Of a stretch of DNA of 64,000 nt, positions 9,870-19,779 are shown in pieces. Source of the DNA: Corynebacterium sp. P4-C1. GTDB lineage: Bacteria; Actinomycetota; Actinomycetes; Mycobacteriales; Mycobacteriaceae. Each line of letters opens with the position of its first letter. Within the stretch, counting starts at the first letter, position 1. The DNA lies in contig NZ_CP129966.1 of the NCBI RefSeq assembly GCF_030503595.1, positions 2,249,419-2,313,418 of the forward strand, in the 5' to 3' direction. The notes beneath the pieces are model-generated. The model saw only the letters and a list, made by a program, of their open reading frames with translations, had not been told where the DNA came from and ran no database searches. Position numbers and translations under genes: made by a program.

Positions 9870-10997
9870 ATGGCTCGCGACTATTACGGCATTCTCGGAG
9901 TGGACCAGGGCGCCACCGACGCGGAGATCAAGAAGGCGTACCGCCGCCTGGCGCGCAAGTACCACCCGGATGTTAACGATACTGAGGAAGCGGCGGAGAA
10001 ATTCCGCGAAATCTCCGTGGCGCAGGAGGTTCTGCTCGACCCGAAGAAGCGCAGCATCGTCGACCGCGGCGGCGACCCGATGGAGCAGGGCGGAGGCCCA
10101 GCCGGCGGCACCGGCGGATTCGGTTTCGGGGACATCTTCGAGGCATTCTTCGGGGACACAGGCGGCGGGCGTGGTCCGCGTTCGCGCGTGCAGCCGGGCA
10201 ACGACGCCCTGCTGCGCACAACGATTTCGTTGGCGGAGGCGTATTCCGGCACCCGCAAGGATGTGACCGTGGATACCGCTGTGCTGTGCGAGCACTGCCA
10301 CGGCACAGGCTCCGAATCGGAATCCAAGCCGGTCACCTGTGACGAATGCGGCGGCCAGGGCCAGGTCCAGCAGGTGCAGCAGTCCTTCCTGGGCAACATC
10401 ATGACCACCACGTCGTGCCCGAAGTGCTCCGGTTTCGGGGAGATCATCACCGACCCGTGCCAGAAGTGCGGCGGGCAGGGGCGTGTCCGTTCGCGCAGGG
10501 ATATCGCCGTGAAGATTCCGGCGGGCATCGTTGGCGGCATGCGAATCCGCATGGCCGGCCAGGGTGAGGTCGGGCACGGCGGCGGCCCGGCCGGCGACCT
10601 GTACGTGGAGGTGGACACGGAGACCCACCCGGTGTTCGTGCGCGAAGGCGACAACCTGCACCTGAAGGTCAACGTGCCGATGTACGACGCGGCACTGGGC
10701 ACCACCGTCGAGGTGGAGAATTTGGCGGGCGAGACCACGACGATCGACATTCCGGCCGGCACGCAGCCGGAGGAGGAGCTCGTGCTTACCGGCCAGGGCA
10801 TGCCGCGCCTGCGCCGGGAAGGCACCGGCGACATGGTCGCGCACGTCCAGGTCGTCGTGCCCACGGAACTGACCAAGGAGCAGCGTCGCAGCCTGGAAGA
10901 GCTGCGCGACGCGCACGGGGATTCCTCGTACGTCGAAGAAGAAGCGGGCCACGACGAGGGCTTCTTCTCCCGTCTCCGCGACCGTTTCCGCCGCTAA
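9870..10997 (+). CDS. dnaJ2: Chaperone protein DnaJ (DnaJ2)
   Basis: A 375-residue Hsp40 co-chaperone that stimulates DnaK ATPase. The J domain holds the HPD tripeptide in KYHPDVND (about residue 33), then a Gly/Phe-rich linker, then a zinc domain with four CxxCxGxG repeats ([32 protein letters not shown]) and the two substrate-binding C-terminal domains. Its TAA shares one base with the start of rsmE, so the two are translationally coupled. Its location after hrcA marks it as the second actinobacterial DnaJ rather than the dnaK-operon one. Confidence 0.94.
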   Translation: MARDYYGILGVDQGATDAEIKKAYRRLARKYHPDVNDTEEAAEKFREISVAQEVLLDPKKRSIVDRGGDPMEQGGGPAGGTGGFGFGDIFEAFFGDTGGGRGPRSRVQPGNDALLRTTISLAEAYSGTRKDVTVDTAVLCEHCHGTGSESESKPVTCDECGGQGQVQQVQQSFLGNIMTTTSCPKCSGFGEIITDPCQKCGGQGRVRSRRDIAVKIPAGIVGGMRIRMAGQGEVGHGGGPAGDLYVEVDTETHPVFVREGDNLHLKVNVPMYDAALGTTVEVENLAGETTTIDIPAGTQPEEELVLTGQGMPRLRREGTGDMVAHVQVVVPTELTKEQRRSLEELRDAHGDSSYVEEEAGHDEGFFSRLRDRFRR

Positions 10998-11701
10998 TGA
11001 GCCTGCCTTATTTCATCGCCGAGGATCCCGCATCGGGCCGATTGGACGGGCCGGAGGGGCGGCACGCCGTCACAGTCAAGCGCATCCAAGTCGGGGAGCA
11101 CATTGTGCTTTCCGACGGCCGCGGGACCGTCGCCGAAGTCGAAGTCGAAGATATTTCCGGGAAGGACCAGTTGACCGGGCGTGTTGTGGATGTGGCCGAG
11201 GTGCCGAAGCCGGGGCCGGCTGTGATTGTGGTGCAGGCGATCCCGAAATCCGAGCGGGCGGAGCTCGCCGTCGACCTGGCCACGCAGGGCGGGGCCGACG
11301 AGATCTACCCCTGGGTCTCCCACCGGACTATCGCCCGCTGGCAGGGCGCAAAGGTGGGCAAGAACGTGGAGAAATGGCGGGCGACAGCCCGCGAGGCGGC
11401 GAAGCAGTCGCGGCGGCCGTGGATCCCGGAGGTGCACGAGCCGGTGACCACGAACCAGCTGGCGGAGCTGATCCGGGGAGAATCGGCCGTGGTCCTCCAC
11501 GAGGATGCGGAGACGAAGATCGGAGAGGTAGATTTTAGCGTCGACAAGCTGTTCTTGATCGTCGGCCCGGAAGGTGGAATCGGCGACGACGAGCTCGAGC
11601 TGCTCGACGCGCAGAAAGTGAAGCTGGGGCCTGAAGTCCTGCGCACGGCTTCCGCGGCCTTCGCGGGATTGAGTGCCATTGGGGCACTTTCCCGCTGGTA
11701 G
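10997..11701 (+). CDS. rsmE: 16S rRNA m3U1498 methyltransferase
   Basis: A 234-residue SPOUT-fold methyltransferase that uses SAM to methylate N3 of U1498 in 16S rRNA. The characteristic knot region IVGPEGGIGDDE and the C-terminal LGPEVLRTASA motif are present. The length is normal. The ATG overlaps the dnaJ2 stop by one base. Confidence 0.92.
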   Translation: MSLPYFIAEDPASGRLDGPEGRHAVTVKRIQVGEHIVLSDGRGTVAEVEVEDISGKDQLTGRVVDVAEVPKPGPAVIVVQAIPKSERAELAVDLATQGGADEIYPWVSHRTIARWQGAKVGKNVEKWRATAREAAKQSRRPWIPEVHEPVTTNQLAELIRGESAVVLHEDAETKIGEVDFSVDKLFLIVGPEGGIGDDELELLDAQKVKLGPEVLRTASAAFAGLSAIGALSRW

Positions 11702-11711
11702 GGTGAACCGC

Positions 11712-12692
11712 ATGGCAGAACTCGTCTCCAGCTCCTACGAGCTCGACCCGGAACTCGCCCAGGCTGTTTTGGGCATCACCGACGGGAATCTGCGCGCCCT
11801 CAACGAGATTCTGGGCATCGACCTCTTCGCCCGCGGCGGCTCCGTGATGCTGCGCGGGCCGGTGGACAAGGTCGCACACGGGGCGCGGGTGCTCTCCGAG
11901 CTCGAGGCGATGGCGCGCCGCGGCATCGTGATCACGTCCGACGCGGTGAAGCACGCGGTGGACATCATGGCCACGGACATGCCCGAATCCGTGGCGGAAA
12001 TCCTCGGCCAGGAGATCGTCGCGCGCCGGGGCAAGATCATCCGCCCAAAGACGGCGGGGCAGCGCGAGTACGTCGACGCGATCGACGACAACACGATTGT
12101 TTTCGGCATCGGCCCGGCAGGGTCCGGCAAGACATATCTCGCTGTGGCGAAAGCGGTCCAAGCGTTGCAGGCCAAAGAGGTCAAGCGCATCATTCTCACC
12201 CGTCCGGCTGTGGAGGCGGGGGAGAAGCTCGGATTCCTTCCGGGCACGCTGAACGACAAGATCGACCCGTATTTGCGGCCGCTCTACGACGCGCTGCGGG
12301 ACATGCTCGACCCGGAGATGATCCCGAAGCTCATGGAGGCCGGCATCATCGAGGTGGCGCCGCTCGCGTACATGCGCGGACGAACGCTGAACGACGCATT
12401 CGTCATTCTCGACGAGGCGCAGAACACCACCCCGGCGCAGATGAAGATGTTCCTCACTCGTTTGGGTTTTGGCTCCAAGATGGTGGTCACGGGCGATATT
12501 TCGCAGGTGGACCTGCCGCGCGGTGTGATCTCGGGGTTGCGGGTGGCCAGCCGGATCCTCAAGGACGTCGAGGACATCCACTTCCAGGAATTCGGCGCAA
12601 ACGACGTGGTGCGCCACCAGCTTGTCGGCCGCATTGTCGCTGCTTACGATCGGTACGACGCACAACGAGCAGATAAGGGAGAGCAACAGTGA
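11712..12692 (+). CDS. phoH: PhoH-like ATPase
   Basis: A 326-residue cytoplasmic P-loop ATPase of the PhoH/PhoL family, linked to RNA metabolism. Walker [12 protein letters not shown] is at about residues 133-143 and Walker B VILDEAQN follows about 100 residues later. The start ATG 11712 ([11 protein letters not shown]) is preferred; in-frame GTGs upstream overlap rsmE. Four bases overlap ybeY. In many bacteria this gene and ybeY are neighbours and act in rRNA processing. Confidence 0.93.
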   Translation: MAELVSSSYELDPELAQAVLGITDGNLRALNEILGIDLFARGGSVMLRGPVDKVAHGARVLSELEAMARRGIVITSDAVKHAVDIMATDMPESVAEILGQEIVARRGKIIRPKTAGQREYVDAIDDNTIVFGIGPAGSGKTYLAVAKAVQALQAKEVKRIILTRPAVEAGEKLGFLPGTLNDKIDPYLRPLYDALRDMLDPEMIPKLMEAGIIEVAPLAYMRGRTLNDAFVILDEAQNTTPAQMKMFLTRLGFGSKMVVTGDISQVDLPRGVISGLRVASRILKDVEDIHFQEFGANDVVRHQLVGRIVAAYDRYDAQRADKGEQQ

Positions 12693-13258
12693 GCATCGAG
12701 GTCCTCAACGAGTCGGGCGAGGCAGACATCAACGAGGAGATGCTTGTCGACGTCGCCTCCTACGCCCTGACCGCGATGGATGTGCACCCCGACACTGAGG
12801 TGACCATCACGTGCGTGGACACGGACACAATGGCGGACCTGCACGTCCGCTGGATGGACCTGCCCGGCCCAACCGACGTGATGAGCTTCCCTATGGACGA
12901 GCTCACCCCCGGCTCGGGGCGACCGGACGCACCTGCCCCGGGACCGGCGATGCTGGGGGACATCATCCTGTGTCCCGCCTATGACCGGAAGCAGGCGGAC
13001 GCGGCGGGGCACAGCCTCGGCCACGAGATGGCGCTGCTGACCGTCCACGGCTGCCTGCACCTGCTCGGCTACGATCACGCGACCCCGGCGGACGAGCGCG
13101 AAATGTTCGCGCTGCAGAACGAGATCTTGGCCGACTGGTACGACGATCTCTCAGCCCGCGGGGTGGAGTTCCAGCCGAAACCGGACGGCAAGCACGCCTT
13201 CCCGTCGGCGGCGGACCGTGAGGAGCTTGACGGGCTCGTCGAGAAGCGGGGCGAATAA
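12689..13258 (+). CDS. ybeY: Endoribonuclease YbeY (rRNA maturation factor)
   Basis: A 189-residue metal-dependent endoribonuclease in 16S rRNA 3'-end maturation and ribosome quality control. The three-histidine zinc motif is intact in [11 protein letters not shown] near residue 115, followed by the usual EREMF. GTG start with a four-base overlap with phoH; it ends directly against the start of the next gene. The C-terminus is about 35 residues longer than the enterobacterial enzyme, common in actinobacteria. Confidence 0.93.
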   Translation: MSIEVLNESGEADINEEMLVDVASYALTAMDVHPDTEVTITCVDTDTMADLHVRWMDLPGPTDVMSFPMDELTPGSGRPDAPAPGPAMLGDIILCPAYDRKQADAAGHSLGHEMALLTVHGCLHLLGYDHATPADEREMFALQNEILADWYDDLSARGVEFQPKPDGKHAFPSAADREELDGLVEKRGE

Positions 13259-14596
13259 GTGGATCTGTGGGTGACCTACCTGCTCATCTCGCTGGTGTCC
13301 CTGCTGGGGGCGGGCGTGATGAAAATGCTCGAGTCCGCGCTCGTGCCCATCTCGCGCGCCCGGGTGGAATCGATGGCGAAGGACGATGTCGGCGGCGCTG
13401 CGTCGCTGCTGCGCGTCGTGGACGCGCGGTCGAACCATCTGGGCCTGCTGGCGCTGATCCAGACGGTGCTGGACACGCTCGCCGCTGTGTTCGCCCTGCT
13501 GACCGCCTTGGACCTGATTCCGCAGCGCGGCTGGGCGATCACGGTGGCGATCATCGTGGTTACGCTCATGCGCTTCGGCATCATCGGCGTGATCGCGCGG
13601 CGTGCGGGCAAGCTCAATCCGTACTCGATCTCTCTGCGCGCGGCGCAGATCCTCACCGTCGTCTATGCCGTGTTGGGGCCGGTGTCGAAGCTGCTGATCT
13701 GGATCGGCAACCTCGTCACCCCCGGTGAGGAATCGCTGGAGAACCCGTACGCCACCGACGTGGAACTGCGCGAGGCGGTGGACATCGCGCAGGAACAAGG
13801 CGTGGTGGAGACTGTCGAGCACCGCATGATCCAGAATATTTTCGACCTGGCCACCACTCATGCGCGGCAGGTGATGGTGCCGCGCCCGGAAATGGTGTGG
13901 ATCGAGGCGGAGAAGACCTCCGGCCAGGCGGCGAACCTGATGATCCGCTCCGGCCATTCCCGCGTGCCTGTGATCGGAGAGAGCGTCGACGACATTGTCG
14001 GCGTGATCTACTTGAAGGACATCGTGGAGCGCACCTACAACCGCACCGACGGCGGCAGCGGCGTCGCCGTGTCCGACATCATGCGCGAACCGAAATTCGT
14101 CCCCGACTCCAAGCCGCTGGATGATTTGCTCGCGGAGATGCAGCGGGACCAGACGCACATCGCGGTGCTTGTCGACGAGTACGGCGGGATCGCCGGGCTG
14201 ATGACAATGGAGGACATCCTCGAGGAGATCGTCGGTGAGATCGCGGACGAGTACGACGCCGACGAGGAAGCGCCGATCGAGCCGGTCGAGGAACGGACAT
14301 ACCGCGCGCAGGCGCGGCTTCCGCTCGATGACCTGGTCGATTACCTCGAGGACGAACTCGACTACGACCTCGAATTCGACGAGGAAATCACCGACAACGT
14401 GGAGACGGTGGCCGGGCTGCTGTCGTATGAATTGGGGCGCGTGCCGCTGCCGGGCTCGTATGTGGAAGTCGACGGGTTGCGCTACACCGCGGAAGGCGGT
14501 CACGATCGCCGCGGGCGCGTGAAGGTGCGTACCGTGCTCATCGACGTCCCGGAGCAGCCCCGTGAACAGGACAGGTACCACGACGGTGCACAATAG
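13259..14596 (+). CDS. Hemolysin-type CBS/CorC-domain membrane protein
   Basis: A 445-residue protein of the CNNM/CorC family. The N-terminal DUF21-like transmembrane part has about three to four hydrophobic helices (residues 1-150), then a CBS pair (about 205-325; contains VMVPRPEM and YLKDIVE) and a C-terminal CorC_HlyC domain. Family members are implicated in magnesium or cobalt efflux. GTG start immediately after the ybeY stop, so one operon with phoH-ybeY. The gene normally lies immediately before era; here two kinase-like genes intervene. Confidence 0.9.
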   Translation: MDLWVTYLLISLVSLLGAGVMKMLESALVPISRARVESMAKDDVGGAASLLRVVDARSNHLGLLALIQTVLDTLAAVFALLTALDLIPQRGWAITVAIIVVTLMRFGIIGVIARRAGKLNPYSISLRAAQILTVVYAVLGPVSKLLIWIGNLVTPGEESLENPYATDVELREAVDIAQEQGVVETVEHRMIQNIFDLATTHARQVMVPRPEMVWIEAEKTSGQAANLMIRSGHSRVPVIGESVDDIVGVIYLKDIVERTYNRTDGGSGVAVSDIMREPKFVPDSKPLDDLLAEMQRDQTHIAVLVDEYGGIAGLMTMEDILEEIVGEIADEYDADEEAPIEPVEERTYRAQARLPLDDLVDYLEDELDYDLEFDEEITDNVETVAGLLSYELGRVPLPGSYVEVDGLRYTAEGGHDRRGRVKVRTVLIDVPEQPREQDRYHDGAQ

Positions 14597-14600
14597 GTGC

Positions 14601-15452
14601 ATGAAGAACGTTCTCTCCATCCAGTCGGCGGTCGCCTACGGCCATGTCGGGAATTCGGCGGCGGTGTTTCCGCTCCAGCGGATCGGGCATGAAGTGTGGC
14701 CGGTCTACACCGTGAATTTCTCCAACCACACCGGCTACGGATCGTGGAAAGGGCCGATGATTCCGGCGGAGGACGTGCGCGAGGTCATCGCGGGGATCGA
14801 CGACCGCGGAGCCCTCAAGGATGTCGACGTGGTCCTTTCCGGCTACCAGGGCGGCGACGACATCGCCGAGGTGATCGTGGACACCGTCGCGCGTGTGAAG
14901 GAGCTGAACCCTAAGGCCGTCTACGCGTGCGACCCGGTGATGGGCAACGCGAAATCCGGCTGCCACGTCTCGGACAATATTCCGCCGCTGCTGCGCGACA
15001 AAGTCGTGCCGGTCGCCGACATTATTTCCCCGAACCAGTTCGAACTGGGCTACCTGACCGGGGTTGAGTGCTCCGGACTCGACTCGACGCTCAAGGCGGT
15101 CGAGGAGGCGCAGCGCATGGGGCCAGAGACTGTTCTGGTCACCTCCGTGGAGCGGCCTGACCAGCCAGCGGACGTGCTCGAAATGATCGCGGTGGACCAG
15201 CATGGCGCGTGGATCGTGCAGACACCGCGGCTGCCGTTCAAGCGCAACGGCTCCGGGGATGTCGCGAGCGCACTGTTCACCGGCCACTACATGGAATCGG
15301 GCGACGCGGCGGATGCGCTGGCGAAGACGGCGAGCAGTGTGTTCGACCTGCTGGAAGCCACCTACAAAGCGGATGCGCCGGAGCTGCTCCTGGTGGAGTC
15401 GCAGGAGTTCTACGCGAACCCGCGCATGCAGTTCGAGGTCACCGCGCTGTGA
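14601..15452 (+). CDS. pdxY: Pyridoxal kinase PdxY-like (copy 1)
   Basis: A 283-residue ribokinase-fold kinase expected to phosphorylate pyridoxal in vitamin B6 salvage. The N-terminus NVLSIQSAVAYGHVGNSAAVFPLQ matches the substrate pocket of PdxY/PdxK; PNQFELGYLTG and the catalytic anion-hole motif GSGD (about residue 219) are present. I choose ATG 14601, four bases after the preceding stop, rather than an upstream in-frame ATG inside it. The GTG of copy 2 overlaps its stop. The catalytic signature GTGD is changed to GSGD, a conservative swap. Confidence 0.88.
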   Translation: MKNVLSIQSAVAYGHVGNSAAVFPLQRIGHEVWPVYTVNFSNHTGYGSWKGPMIPAEDVREVIAGIDDRGALKDVDVVLSGYQGGDDIAEVIVDTVARVKELNPKAVYACDPVMGNAKSGCHVSDNIPPLLRDKVVPVADIISPNQFELGYLTGVECSGLDSTLKAVEEAQRMGPETVLVTSVERPDQPADVLEMIAVDQHGAWIVQTPRLPFKRNGSGDVASALFTGHYMESGDAADALAKTASSVFDLLEATYKADAPELLLVESQEFYANPRMQFEVTAL

Positions 15453-17221
15453 ATATCCTCTCCATCCAGTCGGCGGTCTCGTACGGGCACGTGGGCAATT
15501 CCGGCGCCGTGTTCCCGATGCAGCGTCTCGGCCACGAGGTGTGGCCGGTGCACACCGTCAATTTCTCCAACCACACCGAATACCCGTCGTGGCGCGGCCC
15601 GAAAATCGCGCCGCGAGATGTCGCCGATGTGCTCGACGGAATGTGCTCCGCCTACCCGCTCGTGGACGTGGTTCTGACCGGCTACCTGGGATCCTCTGCG
15701 TTGGCGTCTGTCATCGTCGGAGCGGTGGGGGAGATCAAGCGGGCGAACCCGGAAGCGGAGTGGGTGTGCGACCCAGTGATCGGCAACGCCAAAGTCGGTT
15801 CGTTCGTCGACGACGACATTCCGGCGATCTTCAAAGAGGAGATCATCCCGCTGGCCGACGCCATCTGCCCGAACCAGTGGGAGCTGGCGCTGCTCACCGG
15901 CAGGGAGCTGAACAGCATCGGGGAAACGGTCGATGCCGCCCGGGCGCTGAAGAGCAGGGCCCTGATCACCAGCGTGGACACGGGGAACCCTGAGACGATC
16001 GGCATGCTAGACATCTCCGAGGAGGGAGCCTGGTACGTGGAAACACCGCGCATCGGGGGAAACGTCGTCGGCGCCGGCGATCTCGCCGCCGCGATGTACA
16101 CCGCGCTCATCGACGAGGCTCCAGCCGATCGTCTCGAGCACATCGCCGCGTCCCTATACGGCATGGTCGTGGCCGCGCAGAAAACGACCCGGCTGGACAA
16201 CAGCTTCGCCGGGTTGCCGTTGGTGGAGCGGCAGGACCTCATCGTGGCACCGGAAGACAGTTTCAGTGCCGTACCATCAGCAGGCATGGACCACCTTTCC
16301 CAGTTCACCGACACCCCGGAGGGCTTCCGCTCCGGATTCGTCAGCTTCGTCGGCCGCCCTAACACGGGCAAATCGACGCTGACGAATGCTCTGGTGGGCG
16401 AGAAGATCGCCATCATGGCCGACCAGCCGGAGACCACCCGCCACCCGATCCGCGGCATCGTCAACCGCGACGACGCGCAGATCGTCGTTGTGGACACGCC
16501 CGGCCTGCACCGCCCGCGCACGCTGCTGGGCGAACGCCTCAACGAGGTGGTCAAGGACACTTTCGCGGACGTGGACGTGATCGGACTGACCATTCCCGCG
16601 AACGAGAAGATCGGTCCCGGCGACCGCTGGATCCTCGACGCGGTGCTGAAGACGAAGCCGGGCACCCCGATTGTCGGCATCGTGACCAAGCTCGACCGCG
16701 CCGGGAAGGACCAAGTGGGCGAGCAGCTGGTGCGGCTGCACGACATGCTGGTGGAGGCCACCGGCAGCGAGAACGTCGATGTCGTGCCCGTGTCCGCGAC
16801 TGAGGATGTCCAGCTGGACGTGCTTCTCGACGTGTTGGCTTCCCACCTGCCGGAAGGGCCCCGTTTCTACCCGGAGGGGCACGTCACCGACGAGGACACC
16901 GAGACGCGCATCGCCGAGCTGATCCGCGAAGAGGCGCTGCGCGGCTTGCGCGACGAACTGCCGCACTCCGTGGCGGTGCAGGTGGACGAGATCATCAACG
17001 AAGGCGGCCGCGCCAAGATCTACGCGGTGATCTACCTCGAACGTCCGGGCCAGAAAGCGATCATCGAGGGCCGGGACGGCCGGCGCCTGTCCGGTATCGT
17101 GCAGCGCTCGCGCAAGCAGATCATGGAGCTGGTCGGCCAGAATGTCTATTTGGACCTGCGCATCAAAGTGCTGAAGAACTGGCAGTCTGACCCGAAGCAT
17201 TTGGGGCGCCTTGGCTTCTAG
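15449..17221 (+). CDS. PdxY-like kinase (copy 2) read in frame into Era
   Basis: One uninterrupted frame of 590 codons. Residues 1 to about 279 are a second pyridoxal-kinase-like protein (NILSIQSAVSYGHVGNS, PNQWELALLTG, and GAGD in place of GTGD), homologous over its whole length to copy 1. The frame then continues without a stop into Era, whose usual start Met falls at 16286. The junction sits exactly where copy 1 ends, so the kinase stop codon seems to be lost. GTG 15449 overlaps the copy 1 stop by four bases. Either a bifunctional kinase-GTPase is made, or Era starts internally, or both. Lost stop and internal initiation cannot be separated from sequence alone. Confidence 0.75.
   Translation: MNILSIQSAVSYGHVGNSGAVFPMQRLGHEVWPVHTVNFSNHTEYPSWRGPKIAPRDVADVLDGMCSAYPLVDVVLTGYLGSSALASVIVGAVGEIKRANPEAEWVCDPVIGNAKVGSFVDDDIPAIFKEEIIPLADAICPNQWELALLTGRELNSIGETVDAARALKSRALITSVDTGNPETIGMLDISEEGAWYVETPRIGGNVVGAGDLAAAMYTALIDEAPADRLEHIAASLYGMVVAAQKTTRLDNSFAGLPLVERQDLIVAPEDSFSAVPSAGMDHLSQFTDTPEGFRSGFVSFVGRPNTGKSTLTNALVGEKIAIMADQPETTRHPIRGIVNRDDAQIVVVDTPGLHRPRTLLGERLNEVVKDTFADVDVIGLTIPANEKIGPGDRWILDAVLKTKPGTPIVGIVTKLDRAGKDQVGEQLVRLHDMLVEATGSENVDVVPVSATEDVQLDVLLDVLASHLPEGPRFYPEGHVTDEDTETRIAELIREEALRGLRDELPHSVAVQVDEIINEGGRAKIYAVIYLERPGQKAIIEGRDGRRLSGIVQRSRKQIMELVGQNVYLDLRIKVLKNWQSDPKHLGRLGF
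16286..17221 (+). CDS. era: GTPase Era (domain or internal start)
   Basis: A 311-residue GTPase needed for 16S rRNA processing and 30S assembly. G1 GRPNTGKST, G3 DTPGLH, and G4 TKLD are intact, and the C-terminal KH RNA-binding domain carries the GRDG loop. ATG 16286 (MDHLSQFTD) is the likely native start, but it lies in frame within the longer kinase-Era frame and has only a weak AGCAGG nearby. Its stop overlaps recO by 11 bases. The position before recO and uppS is the normal actinobacterial order. Confidence 0.88.
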   Translation: MDHLSQFTDTPEGFRSGFVSFVGRPNTGKSTLTNALVGEKIAIMADQPETTRHPIRGIVNRDDAQIVVVDTPGLHRPRTLLGERLNEVVKDTFADVDVIGLTIPANEKIGPGDRWILDAVLKTKPGTPIVGIVTKLDRAGKDQVGEQLVRLHDMLVEATGSENVDVVPVSATEDVQLDVLLDVLASHLPEGPRFYPEGHVTDEDTETRIAELIREEALRGLRDELPHSVAVQVDEIINEGGRAKIYAVIYLERPGQKAIIEGRDGRRLSGIVQRSRKQIMELVGQNVYLDLRIKVLKNWQSDPKHLGRLGF

Positions 17222-17948
17222 ACCCAGCTTCCGCGACCGCGCCTTCGTCGTGCGCACCTACGACTTCGGCGAAGCCGACCGCGTCGTCGTGCTGCTCACA
17301 GAAAACCACGGTCTCGTCCGGGCCGTAGCGAAAGGCGTGCGGAAGACGAAGAGCCGTTTCGGTTCGAGAGTGCAGCCGTTCGTGGACATCGACGTGCAGC
17401 TCTACCCGGGCCGCAACCTGGCCACCATCACACAGGCCGACACCGTCGCGTACTACGGGCGCGGCATCATCGAGGACTTCGACCGCTACACCGCCGCCTG
17501 CGCCGTGCTGGAGGCGGCGGAGAAGCTCAGCTACGCCGACGAGGCGGATTCCTTCCTGTTCGCGGAAGTGGGAACAGCGCTCGAGGCTCTGCAGGACACG
17601 GATTTCCCCACACTGGTGCTCGACGCATTCATCCTGCGGGCCACCGCGCATGCCGGCTGGGGGCTGAGCCTGTTCGATTGCGCCCAGTGCGGCCGCCCGG
17701 GGCCGCACCACGCCTTCCACCCGGCCGTCGGCGGGGCGGCGTGCGTGCACTGCCGTCCGCCTGGCTCCTTCGATGTCCAGGAGGACACCCTGCACATCAT
17801 GTGGCTGCTCGCCGGGGGCTACCGCGGCGCGGCGGAGCAGAAGCTGACTGAGACGACGGCAATTCAGGTGCACCGGCTATCCACCGCCCACCTGCAGTTC
17901 AATGTGGAATCGGCCGTGTCTTCGCTGAAGATCATGGAGCAGGCATAA
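17211..17948 (+). CDS. recO: DNA repair protein RecO
   Basis: A 245-residue recombination mediator that loads RecA with RecR. The N-terminal OB fold starts [15 protein letters not shown]; the four-cysteine zinc site is seen as CAQCGRPG and CVHCRPPG about 20 residues apart. The start is TTG 17211 within the end of era, with GGGGCG just upstream. Its stop shares a base with the uppS start. Confidence 0.92.
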   Translation: MASRPSFRDRAFVVRTYDFGEADRVVVLLTENHGLVRAVAKGVRKTKSRFGSRVQPFVDIDVQLYPGRNLATITQADTVAYYGRGIIEDFDRYTAACAVLEAAEKLSYADEADSFLFAEVGTALEALQDTDFPTLVLDAFILRATAHAGWGLSLFDCAQCGRPGPHHAFHPAVGGAACVHCRPPGSFDVQEDTLHIMWLLAGGYRGAAEQKLTETTAIQVHRLSTAHLQFNVESAVSSLKIMEQA

Positions 17949-18688
17949 TGGGCGGGGTGAGCACCATCCCCGATATCCCCTGCGAGTTCATTCCCCGACA
18001 CATTGCCATGGTCATGGACGGCAACGGCCGTTGGGCGCAGGAACGCGGCATGCCGCGCACCGAAGGCCACCGTGTCGGCGAGAAGGTGCTGATGAACATG
18101 GTCGACGCGGCTATTGAGCTCGGCGGGGTCGAATGGCTCTCCGCCTACACGTTCTCCACGGAGAATTGGCGGCGCAGCGCGGAGGAAGTCCGCTTCCTCA
18201 TGGGCTTTTCCCGGGACATCATGCGTGCAGAGCGCGACCAGCTGCACGAGAAGAATGTGCGCATCGTGTGGGTGGGCCGGCGCCCGCGCCTGTGGCGCTC
18301 GGTCATCCGTGAGCTGGAAGCGGCCGAGGAACTGACCAAGAACAACACGGGCCTGACGCTCGCTATGTGCATCAATTACGGCGGCAGGGCCGAGCTTGTC
18401 GACGCCGCGCGTTCGCTCGTCCAGGCGGCCTCCCGCGGGGAGATCAAGGCGGGCCAGATCAACGAGAAGACGCTCGCCGAGTTCCTGTACCGCCCTGATA
18501 TGCCGGACGTGGATTTGTTCCTCCGCCCGTCGGGTGAGCAGCGCACCTCGAATTTCCTGCTGTGGCAGTCGGCGTACGCGGAGATGGTGTACCGGGACAT
18601 CCTCTGGCCAGATTTCACTGCCGATGATTTGTACGATGCGGTGCTGGAATACGCCAAGCGCGACCGCAGGTTCGGAGGTGTGAAATGA
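17948..18688 (+). CDS. uppS: Isoprenyl (decaprenyl) diphosphate synthase
   Basis: A 246-residue cis-prenyltransferase making the polyprenyl carrier for peptidoglycan and arabinogalactan synthesis. Catalytic Asp lies in VMDGNGRWA (about residue 24), and the conserved [15 protein letters not shown] segment binds the IPP diphosphate. ATG start overlapping recO by one base, and a four-base overlap with the next gene. Product chain length (C50 in mycolata) is inferred from the lineage. Confidence 0.92.
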   Translation: MGGVSTIPDIPCEFIPRHIAMVMDGNGRWAQERGMPRTEGHRVGEKVLMNMVDAAIELGGVEWLSAYTFSTENWRRSAEEVRFLMGFSRDIMRAERDQLHEKNVRIVWVGRRPRLWRSVIRELEAAEELTKNNTGLTLAMCINYGGRAELVDAARSLVQAASRGEIKAGQINEKTLAEFLYRPDMPDVDLFLRPSGEQRTSNFLLWQSAYAEMVYRDILWPDFTADDLYDAVLEYAKRDRRFGGVK

Positions 18689-19779
18689 CAGGGACCGCAC
18701 CGGTGCAGCAACCCACCCGCAGCCAAATCCGCAAGTGGCGCCAGTACTTGGCCAACGAGCGGGCTGAGGCGGCCACCTACCGCGAGCTGGCGAAGAAGCG
18801 GGAGGGGGATGAGCGCGAGATCCTCGAGGAGATCGCTGAAGCGGAATCGCGCCACGAGAAATACTGGCGCGACAAGCTCGGCCCGGAAGTGGGAATGCCC
18901 ATCAAGCCGGACCTGCACACGCGCTTCATGTCGTTCATGGCGCGCAATGTGTCGCCCGTTTTCGCCCTGGCCTTGATGCAGACCTCGGAGCAGCGTTCCC
19001 CGTACCTCGACGACGAGGACGCCTCCGACGAGATCGCGGCGGATGAGGCGATGCATGCGGAGGTCGTCCGCGCGCTGGCCTCTCAAGGCCGGGAGAAGCT
19101 CTCCGGGTCCTTCCGTGCGGCAGTCTTCGGCGCGAATGACGGTCTGGTCTCCAACGTCGCGCTCGTGCTCGGCGTGATGGGTTCCGGAGTGTCCTCGAAT
19201 TTCATCTTGCTCACCGGCATTTCCGGTCTGCTAGCGGGCGCCCTGTCGATGGCGGCGGGCGAGTACGTCTCGGTGAAATCGCAGGCGGAGCTTCTCGACG
19301 CATCGACGCCCGCCCCCGAGGCCCGCGACCTGCTGCCGAAACTGGACGTGAACCAGAACGAGCTCGCCTTGGTCTACCGCGCACGCGGGATGAGCGCCGA
19401 AGAAGCCGACACCCAGGCGAAGAACGTGTTCTGGTCCATGATGACGGGGCACCAGCACCACCACGTCGAGGACGGGTTGGAACCGGAGGACACCGATGCC
19501 AGCGGCGCTTGGTCGGCGGCGATCGCGTCGTTCGTCTTCTTCGCCACCGGCGCTTTCATCCCGATCATCCCGTTCCTGTTCGGCGCCAGCCCGCGCCTAG
19601 GTGCGATCGTGGCGTTGATTCTCGTGTCCGGGGCGTTGCTGATCACCGGTGGAATCACTGGGCTGCTCTCCGGAAAGAAACCTGCGCTGAGGGCGTTCAG
19701 GCAGCTGGTGATCGGACTCGGTGCTGCTTTGGTGACGTACCTGCTCGGCGCGCTCTTCGGCTCGGTGGTGGGCGCTTAA
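18685..19779 (+). CDS. Ferritin-like plus VIT1/CCC1 metal transporter
   Basis: A 364-residue fusion. Residues about 15-140 form a ferritin/rubrerythrin-like helical domain with metal-ligand patterns (Glu-rich helix [12 protein letters not shown], then EAESRH, and later DEAMHAEV). The rest is a VIT1/CCC1 membrane domain with about five helices, starting with the signature [16 protein letters not shown]. The same architecture is known in MbfA-type iron/manganese exporters. It overlaps uppS by four bases and converges on zur, whose end overlaps it by four bases. Iron or manganese detoxification is inferred from family. Confidence 0.88.
   Translation: MTGTAPVQQPTRSQIRKWRQYLANERAEAATYRELAKKREGDEREILEEIAEAESRHEKYWRDKLGPEVGMPIKPDLHTRFMSFMARNVSPVFALALMQTSEQRSPYLDDEDASDEIAADEAMHAEVVRALASQGREKLSGSFRAAVFGANDGLVSNVALVLGVMGSGVSSNFILLTGISGLLAGALSMAAGEYVSVKSQAELLDASTPAPEARDLLPKLDVNQNELALVYRARGMSAEEADTQAKNVFWSMMTGHQHHHVEDGLEPEDTDASGAWSAAIASFVFFATGAFIPIIPFLFGASPRLGAIVALILVSGALLITGGITGLLSGKKPALRAFRQLVIGLGAALVTYLLGALFGSVVGA

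Noticed and set aside
13151..14620. 489-codon minus-strand ORF
   Set aside because: Antisense to the CBS/CorC gene; His/Arg-rich shadow.
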